This document shows, one piece after another, positions 1 through 11,287 of a DNA stretch of 64,000 nucleotides. Location of the stretch: assembly GCF_905171775.1 (NCBI RefSeq), contig NC_053490.1, forward strand, positions 514,370,695 through 514,434,694. The letters run 5' to 3'. The stretch's first letter is position 1; each line of letters opens with the position of its first letter. Made by a program: the position numbers and the translations under genes. The notes below the pieces were generated by a model that saw only the letters and a program-made list of their open reading frames with translations, searched no databases and had not been told where the DNA came from. Origin of the DNA: Rana temporaria (Eukaryota > Chordata > Amphibia > Anura > Ranidae).

Positions 1-512
1 CCTTCAACAAATCTGCGATAGTAGGAGCAGAATCCCAGAAAAGACCTGAGTTCAGTCACATTTGTTGGCCGGGGCCATGAGGTGACAGCATCCAGCTTCT
101 GCGGGTCCGTGGCCACTCCTTCCGCGGACACTATGTGACCCAGATAACTCACTGATGACTGGTAAAATTTGCACTTTTCCATCGAAAGCTTCAGGCCCTC
201 TTCATGGAGTCTACTCAAGACTTTCTCCAGGCGCTCTTCGTGCTCTTCCAGTGTTCTGCCGAACACTATCACATCATCCAGGTATACCAGCACTTCAATT
301 AAATTCATATCACCTACAGTCTTCTCCATCAACCTCTGGAAGGTGGCCGGGGCCCCCGACAAGCCTTGTGGCATGCGGTTAAATTCAAAAAACCCCACCG
401 GGGTAATGAAAGCTGTCTTCTCCCTATCTTCAGGGTGCATGGGAATCTGGTAGTACCCACTCTTCAGGTCCAGCACACTGAACCACTTCGCCCCCGACAA
501 GCTCTGTAAGGC
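1..512 (-). pseudogene. pol: Gypsy pol, central RT segment (3' side of the interruption)
   Basis: The minus strand is open throughout. It carries the RT motif A region (LDLKSGYYQI, around plus positions 450-476), the FNRMPQGL region, and the catalytic YLDD box near 268-285, followed by the palm/thumb motif LGHIV and the LRSFLGFCSYYRRF stretch typical of Gypsy RT. It is the direct continuation of the pol fragment that stops at 12483; the two halves share the 16-bp duplicated target. As it stands the gene is disrupted and cannot encode a full polymerase. Confidence 0.9.
497..512. repeat. Target site duplication, left copy (PLE insertion)
   Basis: ACAAGCTCTGTAAGGC occurs here and again at 12483-12498, exactly at the two edges of the Penelope-like insertion. 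Both copies belong to the Gypsy pol reading frame, which identifies them as a 16-bp target site duplication. Confidence 0.93.
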
Positions 513-3500
513 TATATGTGAAAGGTCTACAGCGCTACTATAGTGAAAAAATTAATTATATCAATTAATCAATAAATAAATGAAAAAGCAGCAATTATAA
601 CGGTGAACTAAACCAAGCAAAATATGTGAAAAAAGGATAATGCGCTAAATCAACTGATTAAATAAAGGTGTCAACACATCAAAATACTGGAGAAATAAGA
701 CAAATTGATACAAAGAATAAAGTTCCAAATTCTAAATATATATCGTCCCTTGTTGCTGTAATCCTGAAGGCAACTCAATAACACTTTGCCAGACCGCACA
801 CACACAGTGTGTGAGATATAACCAGCTTGATGGTGTAATAATCAGCCTGTCAGGTCAAAAAAGTGCTTTCCACCAGGTATTCACAAGTTTCAGATATGCA
901 AAGAAAGGGAGACAGAGAAAAGACCGATAGTGTGATACCGTTAAATGAAACACTAACGTCTCACAACACTCAGAACATCACTCACGAATCCCCGGTAATA
1001 GATAGGCTTAGCGTGTGTGCATGTAAGCTGCTCAGCTTGTCAGGCTCTTCATCCGGCACCTCCGTGCGTCCCGTCACTCAAGCTCCTCCCCCACGCGTAT
1101 CGTCACTAGACACGTGACTTAATCATGGGTCAATGTGTGAATGGGGCTTACTAGGCTATAAATAGCCTGTCACACACTCGCAGCGGCGCGAACGGACCAA
1201 TGGGGAGGCACCAATGACTACATCATTGCAGATACACCACCACATTTCAGCCGTTGTGGTTTATAAAAATGTATCTATTTAACAAATTTTAATGTGATAC
1301 AAAATGAGACAAAATAACTTTTAAAACCGCTGTCTTAACAGTAACAAACAAAAAATAGTTTTTATCTCAGGTTCTTATACGGGCAAATCCGTGCAGCTCA
1401 GACTAATCTATTATGAGCACATACAGACAATACCCCGTGATTTTCATGTAGTATTACTACCACATAAGCAAAAAATATATATATATATATTGATAGTGTG
1501 TAACCATATACAAATACACATAAAAATAAAAATAAATACATATAAAAAATATAAAAAATATATATATAAAATGCAAAGTAATCCACCATATACATGTTAA
1601 AATTGTTACATGTGGATCAAGCCAAAAGCTGTCAATCACATATCCCAATCTGCACTTAAAATAGCATCATACGCTAGGATTGCATAACAATACAAGAGCA
1701 CTATACCACTAGCCAACAAGTGAGTATACGCTCATAATAAGATAACAATAAGATAGCTGATAGGGAGATGTGAGAAATATACATATATATAAAATACTGT
1801 TAAAACTTTTTAAAACAGAGATTTAAAAATCAGATATAAAACAGTTAAGATCAAAGTCGATATTTAAACCATTCGGAGAGAGAGATCCCATCTCATGGAT
1901 CCATCTTGATTCTGCTTTACTTATCTCTCTCACCCTATGGCTTCCTCTCCAGTGGGGACTATATTTTTGTATGCCCCAAAATTTCAAACCCTTTGGGTTC
2001 CCTTGATGACATAACTCAAAATGGCGGGAGACATTATGTTTCGGGTATGCATTTAAAATATTCTGTACATGCTCTCTTAATCTTTTCCATAAGGGTCGTT
2101 TAGTGCGGCCTATGTATTGTAGGGAGCATGGACACTCCAGGACATACACAACACCCTCAGTTCTGCAGGTAATAAGGTCATCAATATTGTACTCCTTCTT
2201 GGTGACATTTGAAGTAAATTTGGTACATTTTTGACCATTAAAATTCGTATTCTTACATGCAAAACACCTCTTGCATGGAAAAAATCCCTTACCCTGAAAG
2301 AAGGTAAGTACATTTTTCTTTGTTGGAGGATCAGGAACGTTTTTAGCTACTAAGTCCCTCAGTGTGGGAGCTCTGCGATATACCACCCTGGGGTTAATGG
2401 GTAAGATACCCTGTAGCTGCTGGTCAGATCTCAGGATAGGCCAATACTTTTTAAAAATGGCTTCTAACTGTCTATGTTGGACAGTATAGTTCAAGATAAT
2501 CGGAAGATTATTATCCATTTGATCAGATCTCACTTTGTCCTGAATGAGGGTAATTCTAGGTGTGTCATATACTTTACGGATTTGTTCTTGGATAAAATCC
2601 TCATTGTACCCTTTATTCACAAACTTTGTTCCTATAAAGTTAGCTTGCTCCAAATATACTTTTTGGTCAGTACAATTTCTACGGATGCGTAACAGCTGTC
2701 CTTTAGGGATGTTTATAAGCCAGGGCTCGAAATGACAGCTATCCACCGGGATATAACTGTTCCGTTCCACTGGTTTAAAGTATGTTTTAGTTGATATTGA
2801 GTTTTCCTCCAGCGTGATCTCCAGATCCAGAAACTGTATAGTCTGATTGCTGATAGTATACGTTAGGGAAATATTTTGTTGGTTTAAATTCAATTTCTCA
2901 AAGAATGTGATTAAAGATTGTTCATCACCATCCCAGATGACAATACAGTCATCTATGAATCTTTTGTATAAAATCAGCTGGCTGGGCATATCATTGTAAA
3001 TTGCCCCCTCCTCCCATTTTGACATAAATACGTTTGCCACGCTGGGTGCATATTTGGCTCCCATTCCGATGCCATTAAGTTGCCTGTAGAACTGGGATTG
3101 ATGCCAAAAATAATTATGCTGTAAGCCATAAGCCAAACATCGCAAAACAAACTTTTTTTGCCTAGGGATGAGTTGGCTAAAAAGATTCATCGCCCACTTC
3201 GTTGCACTAATCGCCTCCTCATGATTAATATTGGTGTAGAGCGAAGCTACATCAGCTGTTGCTATCAGGAACTTATGCTGTGGGGAGATTACTACAGTCT
3301 CCAGTAACTGGATAAGGTGTTTTGTATCTCTGAGGAAAGCCTTGGTGTTAGATACCAAGGGCTGTATAAACTTATCAACATATTCCCCTAAGCGTGAATT
3401 GATTGACTGGATACCGTTGATAATTGGTCTCCCAGGGGGTTTTAGGGGATCCTTATGTACCTTCGGCACCGTGTAAATAATAGGAACTCGACACATATCT

Positions 3501-3681
3501 GGATTCAGGTATTTACTTTCTCTCTTGGATAAAATACCTTTATCTTTGCCCTTTTGTATGAGCACAGATAATTCTTCCTTATACTCCCCAGTAGGATTAC
3601 CTGTGAGCTTAATGTACGTATTCTGATCTAGGAGTTGATTGTTCAATTCCTCATAGTAATAATCTTTTGACAGTAATACTA
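513..3681 (-). mobile_element. PLE copy A, inverted and 5'-truncated
   Basis: It is the reverse complement of 4626-7794, so position x here matches 8307 minus x in copy B. It carries the 3' noncoding region (513-1822) and ORF2 up to the junction. Its outer end extends to the equivalent of 7794, about 114 bp further than the right-hand end of copy C. Confidence 0.93.
1823..3681 (-). pseudogene. PLE ORF2, 5'-truncated copy (RT and GIY-YIG)
   Basis: About 619 codons remain open to the stop at 1823-1825 and match residues of the full ORF2 in copy C from just before the YYYEELNNQLL region. The RT core (ATADVASLYTNI, RFIDD), the cysteine cluster and the GIY-YIG endonuclease domain are all present. 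The N-terminal RT extension and any start are lost at the A/B junction, so this is a dead fragment despite its open frame. Confidence 0.88.
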
Positions 3682-3683
3682 GA

Positions 3684-4205
3684 CCCCCGAATCCCTACCC
3701 TTATGATCAAACTAGATCAATAAGAAGTGAGGCAAATGAGCCAAGGACCCCTAAACCTTGGCGGAAAAATAACAAGAAATCTCCCAGGCATCCAGCCTGG
3801 AAAAATAAGAACACTCAGCAGGTATATTACCCCCCTAACCAAACAGGGAATCAAGGAGGATACATGCAAGGTCCTCAACACAATATCAACCAATATAATC
3901 AGGATCCTCGAGATGTGAGAGATGCATATCAATATCAAAATCAGGGCCCATATTCCAATTCACAAAGTGTACCGTCAAATCGCGATTACCTTCAACAGGA
4001 TTATAGGAAAAGTCCGGTTCATACACAAAATAAATATGAACCCTTAGCCAACTATATTGAAGAAACACATTCCAGGTCTTTTTTAGATCATCGCCGGAAC
4101 GACAGATCACCACCTCGGGGAGCAGAATCAATGTATGCTCGCAGTCCAGACGAAAGAGAGGATGTAGGGGGGGACAAGGGTCCAAAAAGAAGAAAGGTCA
4201 AATAG
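3684..4205 (+). pseudogene. PLE ORF1, C-terminal fragment in copy B
   Basis: It matches ORF1 of copy C from about codon 218 to the stop, including the Arg/Ser/Pro-rich region and the basic C-terminus ending PKRRKVK. The start is missing at the head-to-head junction. Confidence 0.85.
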
Positions 4206-4210
4206 GGCAA

Positions 4211-6484
4211 GGAATCATTAATCTGAGTGGGGTTGAGCTCACTACTCCAGAGCTAACCCTATTAGATAAGGGCTTAAAATTTGCACCTAAGAAAAATCTG
4301 AATAAATTCGATGTGTACGTCGATATTCAGAAATTTACAAGAAAATTAAACATTAAAAAGTACATGCTTAATCAACCCATAAAAGATGAATCTGTTGGAA
4401 ATTTGCCGGGTAGAATTCAACATAGTTCTTTAAGAAATAAATCGTTGTTTAACCCTCAAGTACACAACAACCAGCACGTAGAAGTATTCAATAAAATGGT
4501 GCTAAAAGATCTGGAAAAACTAAAAATAAGGAGGTTACCAGATCCCAAAATTATTCAAAAGGGCATCAAAGAATTGGAGAAGAACAAGAAGGTAATAATA
4601 CGACCGGCAGATAAGGGAGGTGCAATAGTATTACTGTCAAAAGATTATTACTATGAGGAATTGAACAATCAACTCCTAGATCAGAATACGTACATTAAGC
4701 TCACAGGTAATCCTACTGGGGAGTATAAGGAAGAATTATCTGTGCTCATACAAAAGGGCAAAGATAAAGGTATTTTATCCAAGAGAGAAAGTAAATACCT
4801 GAATCCAGATATGTGTCGAGTTCCTATTATTTACACGGTGCCGAAGGTACATAAGGATCCCCTAAAACCCCCTGGGAGACCAATTATCAACGGTATCCAG
4901 TCAATCAATTCACGCTTAGGGGAATATGTTGATAAGTTTATACAGCCCTTGGTATCTAACACCAAGGCTTTCCTCAGAGATACAAAACACCTTATCCAGT
5001 TACTGGAGACTGTAGTAATCTCCCCACAGCATAAGTTCCTGATAGCAACAGCTGATGTAGCTTCGCTCTACACCAATATTAATCATGAGGAGGCGATTAG
5101 TGCAACGAAGTGGGCGATGAATCTTTTTAGCCAACTCATCCCTAGGCAAAAAAAGTTTGTTTTGCGATGTTTGGCTTATGGCTTACAGCATAATTATTTT
5201 TGGCATCAATCCCAGTTCTACAGGCAACTTAATGGCATCGGAATGGGAGCCAAATATGCACCCAGCGTGGCAAACGTATTTATGTCAAAATGGGAGGAGG
5301 GGGCAATTTACAATGATATGCCCAGCCAGCTGATTTTATACAAAAGATTCATAGATGACTGTATTGTCATCTGGGATGGTGATGAACAATCTTTAATCAC
5401 ATTCTTTGAGAAATTGAATTTAAACCAACAAAATATTTCCCTAACGTATACTATCAGCAATCAGACTATACAGTTTCTGGATCTGGAGATCACGCTGGAG
5501 GAAAACTCAATATCAACTAAAACATACTTTAAACCAGTGGAACGGAACAGTTATATCCCGGTGGATAGCTGTCATTTCGAGCCCTGGCTTATAAACATCC
5601 CTAAAGGACAGCTGTTACGCATCCGTAGAAATTGTACTGACCAAAAAGTATATTTGGAGCAAGCTAACTTTATAGGAACAAAGTTTGTGAATAAAGGGTA
5701 CAATGAGGATTTTATCCAAGAACAAATCCGTAAAGTATATGACACACCTAGAATTACCCTCATTCAGGACAAAGTGAGATCTGATCAAATGGATAATAAT
5801 CTTCCGATTATCTTGAACTATACTGTCCAACATAGACAGTTAGAAGCCATTTTTAAAAAGTATTGGCCTATCCTGAGATCTGACCAGCAGCTACAGGGTA
5901 TCTTACCCATTAACCCCAGGGTGGTATATCGCAGAGCTCCCACACTGAGGGACTTAGTAGCTAAAAACGTTCCTGATCCTCCAACAAAGAAAAATGTACT
6001 TACCTTCTTTCAGGGTAAGGGATTTTTTCCATGCAAGAGGTGTTTTGCATGTAAGAATACGAATTTTAATGGTCAAAAATGTACCAAATTTACTTCAAAT
6101 GTCACCAAGAAGGAGTACAATATTGATGACCTTATTACCTGCAGAACTGAGGGTGTTGTGTATGTCCTGGAGTGTCCATGCTCCCTACAATACATAGGCC
6201 GCACTAAACGACCCTTATGGAAAAGATTAAGAGAGCATGTACAGAATATTTTAAATGCATACCCGAAACATAATGTCTCCCGCCATTTTGAGTTATGTCA
6301 TCAAGGGAACCCAAAGGGTTTGAAATTTTGGGGCATACAAAAATATAGTCCCCACTGGAGAGGAAGCCATAGGGTGAGAGAGATAAGTAAAGCAGAATCA
6401 AGATGGATCCATGAGATGGGATCTCTCTCTCCGAATGGTTTAAATATCGACTTTGATCTTAACTGTTTTATATCTGATTTTTAA
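4211..6484 (+). CDS. PLE ORF2 in copy B: reverse transcriptase with GIY-YIG endonuclease
   Basis: The coding frame is complete and identical at protein level to ORF2 of copy C (domain positions are given there). The coding-like region runs from 4211 without an ATG near its start; an in-frame GTG lies at 4313. It lies downstream of a truncated ORF1, so expression from its own promoter is doubtful. If the enzyme is made, it would prime reverse transcription at nicked chromosomal DNA. Confidence 0.88.
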   Translation, partial: GIINLSGVELTTPELTLLDKGLKFAPKKNLNKFDVYVDIQKFTRKLNIKKYMLNQPIKDESVGNLPGRIQHSSLRNKSLFNPQVHNNQHVEVFNKMVLKDLEKLKIRRLPDPKIIQKGIKELEKNKKVIIRPADKGGAIVLLSKDYYYEELNNQLLDQNTYIKLTGNPTGEYKEELSVLIQKGKDKGILSKRESKYLNPDMCRVPIIYTVPKVHKDPLKPPGRPIINGIQSINSRLGEYVDKFIQPLVSNTKAFLRDTKHLIQLLETVVISPQHKFLIATADVASLYTNINHEEAISATKWAMNLFSQLIPRQKKFVLRCLAYGLQHNYFWHQSQFYRQLNGIGMGAKYAPSVANVFMSKWEEGAIYNDMPSQLILYKRFIDDCIVIWDGDEQSLITFFEKLNLNQQNISLTYTISNQTIQFLDLEITLEENSISTKTYFKPVERNSYIPVDSCHFEPWLINIPKGQLLRIRRNCTDQKVYLEQANFIGTKFVNKGYNEDFIQEQIRKVYDTPRITLIQDKVRSDQMDNNLPIILNYTVQHRQLEAIFKKYWPILRSDQQLQGILPINPRVVYRRAPTLRDLVAKNVPDPPTKKNVLTFFQGKGFFPCKRCFACKNTNFNGQKCTKFTSNVTKKEYNIDDLITCRTEGVVYVLECPCSLQYIGRTKRPLWKRLREHVQNILNAYPKHNVSRHFELCHQGNPKGLKFWGIQKYSPHWRGSHRVREISKAESRWIHEMGSLSPNGLNIDFDLNCFISDF

Positions 6485-7678
6485 ATCTCTGTTTTAAAAA
6501 GTTTTAACAGTATTTTATATATATGTATATTTCTCACATCTCCCTATCAGCTATCTTATTGTTATCTTATTATGAGCGTATACTCACTTGTTGGCTAGTG
6601 GTATAGTGCTCTTGTATTGTTATGCAATCCTAGCGTATGATGCTATTTTAAGTGCAGATTGGGATATGTGATTGACAGCTTTTGGCTTGATCCACATGTA
6701 ACAATTTTAACATGTATATGGTGGATTACTTTGCATTTTATATATATATTTTTTATATTTTTTATATGTATTTATTTTTATTTTTATGTGTATTTGTATA
6801 TGGTTACACACTATCAATATATATATATATATTTTTTGCTTATGTGGTAGTAATACTACATGAAAATCACGGGGTATTGTCTGTATGTGCTCATAATAGA
6901 TTAGTCTGAGCTGCACGGATTTGCCCGTATAAGAACCTGAGATAAAAACTATTTTTTGTTTGTTACTGTTAAGACAGCGGTTTTAAAAGTTATTTTGTCT
7001 CATTTTGTATCACATTAAAATTTGTTAAATAGATACATTTTTATAAACCACAACGGCTGAAATGTGGTGGTGTATCTGCAATGATGTAGTCATTGGTGCC
7101 TCCCCATTGGTCCGTTCGCGCCGCTGCGAGTGTGTGACAGGCTATTTATAGCCTAGTAAGCCCCATTCACACATTGACCCATGATTAAGTCACGTGTCTA
7201 GTGACGATACGCGTGGGGGAGGAGCTTGAGTGACGGGACGCACGGAGGTGCCGGATGAAGAGCCTGACAAGCTGAGCAGCTTACATGCACACACGCTAAG
7301 CCTATCTATTACCGGGGATTCGTGAGTGATGTTCTGAGTGTTGTGAGACGTTAGTGTTTCATTTAACGGTATCACACTATCGGTCTTTTCTCTGTCTCCC
7401 TTTCTTTGCATATCTGAAACTTGTGAATACCTGGTGGAAAGCACTTTTTTGACCTGACAGGCTGATTATTACACCATCAAGCTGGTTATATCTCACACAC
7501 TGTGTGTGTGCGGTCTGGCAAAGTGTTATTGAGTTGCCTTCAGGATTACAGCAACAAGGGACGATATATATTTAGAATTTGGAACTTTATTCTTTGTATC
7601 AATTTGTCTTATTTCTCCAGTATTTTGATGTGTTGACACCTTTATTTAATCAGTTGATTTAGCGCATTATCCTTTTTT
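6485..7678 (+). repeat. PLE 3' noncoding / pseudo-LTR segment, copy B
   Basis: These 1.19 kb are repeated at 11288-12481 and inverted at 629-1822. The segment starts AT-rich with a (TA)n stretch near 6820-6835. It then holds a GC-richer part at 7100-7260 with a small palindrome around a TATA-like core (GGCTATTTATAGCC, 7140-7153). Because B is in tandem with C, the segment sits just upstream of the complete ORF1, as a pseudo-LTR does. I saw no hammerhead core in it. Confidence 0.75.
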
Positions 7679-7832
7679 CACATATTTTGCTTGGTTTAGT
7701 TCACCGTTATAATTGCTGCTTTTTCATTTATTTATTGATTAATTGATATAATTAATTTTTTCACTATAGTAGCGCTGTAGACCTTTCACATATATTTTTG
7801 CATTTTACCTTTTTACTACATTAGCAGCAACT

Positions 7833-9008
7833 ATGGATATATTTAATTATATGGAAAATCGCACAGTAGATCTTAATGATGTATTCACAAGTAAAAATCA
7901 CTCTGACACAGGGGATTTGGACACTATTTTTCGTAAGTTCGGGCACTTAATGGAGAAAAAGATTAGTGTGTGGTGGGATCTCACCACACATGAACAATAT
8001 ATCAAAGAAGGGATAGTTCCCAGAAGGTTAAGATGGGAGGTTCCCATCAATGATGGACTAATGGATGGGGACTCCACTGAAGAGTGGTACAAATTTTTTA
8101 ATGAGAAGGGGTTGGAACTAATGCAGCTGTTAGTCAAACGTAAACAACGCAAGTTGACTGTCATCAACAAGGAACTAGCCGAATGTAAAGTATCCTTGGA
8201 AAATTTTAAGGACACCCCTCCTTTTGAATCACTCACGAACCAATTAAATAGAGTCCTGGAGAATAAAGATGCTGAAATTAAGCAACGGAAAAAGAGGAAG
8301 TATTGGAGAGATACCAATGATTACCGTTTACACCAAACATTCAAATGGCAATTAAAATTAAAAGAGGGAGTTAGAGGCTCAGTGTCCTCATCCCCAGACA
8401 AAGAGGTACGGATTATTATACCACCTGTGATAAATAGATCTAGATCACCACAATGTGACAGATCCAATGGGGATGATTATTATAGACCCCCGAATCCCTA
8501 CCCTTATGATCAAACTAGATCAATAAGAAGTGAGGCAAATGAGCCAAGGACCCCTAAACCTTGGCGGAAAAATAACAAGAAATCTCCCAGGCATCCAGCC
8601 TGGAAAAATAAGAACACTCAGCAGGTATATTACCCCCCTAACCAAACAGGGAATCAAGGAGGATACATGCAAGGTCCTCAACACAATATCAACCAATATA
8701 ATCAGGATCCTCGAGATGTGAGAGATGCATATCAATATCAAAATCAGGGCCCATATTCCAATTCACAAAGTGTACCGTCAAATCGCGATTACCTTCAACA
8801 GGATTATAGGAAAAGTCCGGTTCATACACAAAATAAATATGAACCCTTAGCCAACTATATTGAAGAAACACATTCCAGGTCTTTTTTAGATCATCGCCGG
8901 AACGACAGATCACCACCTCGGGGAGCAGAATCAATGTATGCTCGCAGTCCAGACGAAAGAGAGGATGTAGGGGGGGACAAGGGTCCAAAAAGAAGAAAGG
9001 TCAAATAG
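7833..9008 (+). CDS. PLE ORF1 protein (391 aa), charged, with basic C-terminus
   Basis: Starts with ATG in copy C and ends in TAG at 9006-9008. I do not recognise a named domain. Residues about 40-100 contain a Trp-rich segment (VWWDLTTHEQY, EEWYKFF). Residues about 100-165 are rich in Lys, Glu and Leu and look helical or coiled-coil. Residues about 200-390 are low-complexity, rich in Arg, Ser, Pro, Gln and Asn. The last residues (KGPKRRKVK) resemble a nuclear localisation signal. By analogy with other retroelement ORF1 proteins it may bind RNA or carry the RNP to the nucleus, but this is inference. ORF2 follows in the -1 frame. Confidence 0.8.
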   Translation: MDIFNYMENRTVDLNDVFTSKNHSDTGDLDTIFRKFGHLMEKKISVWWDLTTHEQYIKEGIVPRRLRWEVPINDGLMDGDSTEEWYKFFNEKGLELMQLLVKRKQRKLTVINKELAECKVSLENFKDTPPFESLTNQLNRVLENKDAEIKQRKKRKYWRDTNDYRLHQTFKWQLKLKEGVRGSVSSSPDKEVRIIIPPVINRSRSPQCDRSNGDDYYRPPNPYPYDQTRSIRSEANEPRTPKPWRKNNKKSPRHPAWKNKNTQQVYYPPNQTGNQGGYMQGPQHNINQYNQDPRDVRDAYQYQNQGPYSNSQSVPSNRDYLQQDYRKSPVHTQNKYEPLANYIEETHSRSFLDHRRNDRSPPRGAESMYARSPDEREDVGGDKGPKRRKVK

Positions 9009-9013
9009 GGCAA

Positions 9014-11287
9014 GGAATCATTAATCTGAGTGGGGTTGAGCTCACTACTCCAGAGCTAACCCTATTAGATAAGGGCTTAAAATTTGCACCTAAGAAAAAT
9101 CTGAATAAATTCGATGTGTACGTCGATATTCAGAAATTTACAAGAAAATTAAACATTAAAAAGTACATGCTTAATCAACCCATAAAAGATGAATCTGTTG
9201 GAAATTTGCCGGGTAGAATTCAACATAGTTCTTTAAGAAATAAATCGTTGTTTAACCCTCAAGTACACAACAACCAGCACGTAGAAGTATTCAATAAAAT
9301 GGTGCTAAAAGATCTGGAAAAACTAAAAATAAGGAGGTTACCAGATCCCAAAATTATTCAAAAGGGCATCAAAGAATTGGAGAAGAACAAGAAGGTAATA
9401 ATACGACCGGCAGATAAGGGAGGTGCAATAGTATTACTGTCAAAAGATTATTACTATGAGGAATTGAACAATCAACTCCTAGATCAGAATACGTACATTA
9501 AGCTCACAGGTAATCCTACTGGGGAGTATAAGGAAGAATTATCTGTGCTCATACAAAAGGGCAAAGATAAAGGTATTTTATCCAAGAGAGAAAGTAAATA
9601 CCTGAATCCAGATATGTGTCGAGTTCCTATTATTTACACGGTGCCGAAGGTACATAAGGATCCCCTAAAACCCCCTGGGAGACCAATTATCAACGGTATC
9701 CAGTCAATCAATTCACGCTTAGGGGAATATGTTGATAAGTTTATACAGCCCTTGGTATCTAACACCAAGGCTTTCCTCAGAGATACAAAACACCTTATCC
9801 AGTTACTGGAGACTGTAGTAATCTCCCCACAGCATAAGTTCCTGATAGCAACAGCTGATGTAGCTTCGCTCTACACCAATATTAATCATGAGGAGGCGAT
9901 TAGTGCAACGAAGTGGGCGATGAATCTTTTTAGCCAACTCATCCCTAGGCAAAAAAAGTTTGTTTTGCGATGTTTGGCTTATGGCTTACAGCATAATTAT
10001 TTTTGGCATCAATCCCAGTTCTACAGGCAACTTAATGGCATCGGAATGGGAGCCAAATATGCACCCAGCGTGGCAAACGTATTTATGTCAAAATGGGAGG
10101 AGGGGGCAATTTACAATGATATGCCCAGCCAGCTGATTTTATACAAAAGATTCATAGATGACTGTATTGTCATCTGGGATGGTGATGAACAATCTTTAAT
10201 CACATTCTTTGAGAAATTGAATTTAAACCAACAAAATATTTCCCTAACGTATACTATCAGCAATCAGACTATACAGTTTCTGGATCTGGAGATCACGCTG
10301 GAGGAAAACTCAATATCAACTAAAACATACTTTAAACCAGTGGAACGGAACAGTTATATCCCGGTGGATAGCTGTCATTTCGAGCCCTGGCTTATAAACA
10401 TCCCTAAAGGACAGCTGTTACGCATCCGTAGAAATTGTACTGACCAAAAAGTATATTTGGAGCAAGCTAACTTTATAGGAACAAAGTTTGTGAATAAAGG
10501 GTACAATGAGGATTTTATCCAAGAACAAATCCGTAAAGTATATGACACACCTAGAATTACCCTCATTCAGGACAAAGTGAGATCTGATCAAATGGATAAT
10601 AATCTTCCGATTATCTTGAACTATACTGTCCAACATAGACAGTTAGAAGCCATTTTTAAAAAGTATTGGCCTATCCTGAGATCTGACCAGCAGCTACAGG
10701 GTATCTTACCCATTAACCCCAGGGTGGTATATCGCAGAGCTCCCACACTGAGGGACTTAGTAGCTAAAAACGTTCCTGATCCTCCAACAAAGAAAAATGT
10801 ACTTACCTTCTTTCAGGGTAAGGGTTTTTTTCCATGCAAGAGGTGTTTTGCATGTAAGAATACGAATTTTAATGGTCAAAAATGTACCAAATTTACTTCA
10901 AATGTCACCAAGAAGGAGTACAATATTGATGACCTTATTACCTGCAGAACTGAGGGTGTTGTGTATGTCCTGGAGTGTCCATGCTCCCTACAATACATAG
11001 GCCGCACTAAACGACCCTTATGGAAAAGATTAAGAGAGCATGTACAGAATATTTTAAATGCATACCCGAAACATAATGTCTCCCGCCATTTTGAGTTATG
11101 TCATCAAGGGAACCCAAAGGGTTTGAAATTTTGGGGCATACAAAAATATAGTCCCCACTGGAGAGGAAGCCATAGGGTGAGAGAGATAAGTAAAGCAGAA
11201 TCAAGATGGATCCATGAGATGGGATCTCTCTCTCCGAATGGTTTAAATATCGACTTTGATCTTAACTGTTTTATATCTGATTTTTAA
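9014..11287 (+). CDS. PLE ORF2: Penelope-type RT with C-terminal GIY-YIG endonuclease
   Basis: Coding-like sequence begins at or before 9014 (GIINLSGVELT...) with no ATG; the first in-frame GTG is 9116, used here for numbering (723 aa). RT motifs: RPIINGI at 189-195, ATADVASLYTNI with catalytic Asp248, GIGMGAKYAPSVAN at 308-321, and RFIDD with Asp348/349. A linker carries a cysteine cluster (C574, C577, C580, C590, C610). The GIY-YIG nuclease follows (VVYVLE at 615, YIGR at 627-630, Arg residues around 637-640, Glu near 695). An RT joined to a C-terminal GIY-YIG domain is the hallmark of canonical PLEs, which use target-primed reverse transcription. The frame is -1 relative to ORF1 and stays open back into it, so frameshifting or reinitiation is plausible. 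Confidence 0.93.
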   Translation, partial: GIINLSGVELTTPELTLLDKGLKFAPKKNLNKFDVYVDIQKFTRKLNIKKYMLNQPIKDESVGNLPGRIQHSSLRNKSLFNPQVHNNQHVEVFNKMVLKDLEKLKIRRLPDPKIIQKGIKELEKNKKVIIRPADKGGAIVLLSKDYYYEELNNQLLDQNTYIKLTGNPTGEYKEELSVLIQKGKDKGILSKRESKYLNPDMCRVPIIYTVPKVHKDPLKPPGRPIINGIQSINSRLGEYVDKFIQPLVSNTKAFLRDTKHLIQLLETVVISPQHKFLIATADVASLYTNINHEEAISATKWAMNLFSQLIPRQKKFVLRCLAYGLQHNYFWHQSQFYRQLNGIGMGAKYAPSVANVFMSKWEEGAIYNDMPSQLILYKRFIDDCIVIWDGDEQSLITFFEKLNLNQQNISLTYTISNQTIQFLDLEITLEENSISTKTYFKPVERNSYIPVDSCHFEPWLINIPKGQLLRIRRNCTDQKVYLEQANFIGTKFVNKGYNEDFIQEQIRKVYDTPRITLIQDKVRSDQMDNNLPIILNYTVQHRQLEAIFKKYWPILRSDQQLQGILPINPRVVYRRAPTLRDLVAKNVPDPPTKKNVLTFFQGKGFFPCKRCFACKNTNFNGQKCTKFTSNVTKKEYNIDDLITCRTEGVVYVLECPCSLQYIGRTKRPLWKRLREHVQNILNAYPKHNVSRHFELCHQGNPKGLKFWGIQKYSPHWRGSHRVREISKAESRWIHEMGSLSPNGLNIDFDLNCFISDF

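Larger units (their letters stand above)
3680..7678 (+). mobile_element. PLE copy B, 5'-truncated
   Basis: The sequence matches copy C at a constant offset of 4803 bp, starting from the equivalent of 8483 in the middle of ORF1. It contains the last third of ORF1, complete ORF2 and the full 3' noncoding region, then runs straight into copy C. Its 3' part therefore lies directly upstream of copy C, where it may serve as the promoter region of C, as expected for the pseudo-LTR of a PLE. Confidence 0.92.

Noticed and set aside
5572..6401. Minus-strand frames opposite PLE ORF2 (repeated at 10375-11204 and mirrored in copy A)
   Set aside because: They recur in every copy only because ORF2 does; antisense shadows.
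6485..7794. Search for a hammerhead ribozyme in the PLE pseudo-LTR
   Set aside because: Candidate stretches such as GTGACGATACGCGT (about 7200-7214) lack stem II and the GAA box; not supported.
7833..11287. Considered whether the RT might be a DIRS, LINE or group II-type enzyme
   Set aside because: The RT motifs together with a C-terminal GIY-YIG domain and the inverted/tandem copy layout fit Penelope-like elements and none of the others.
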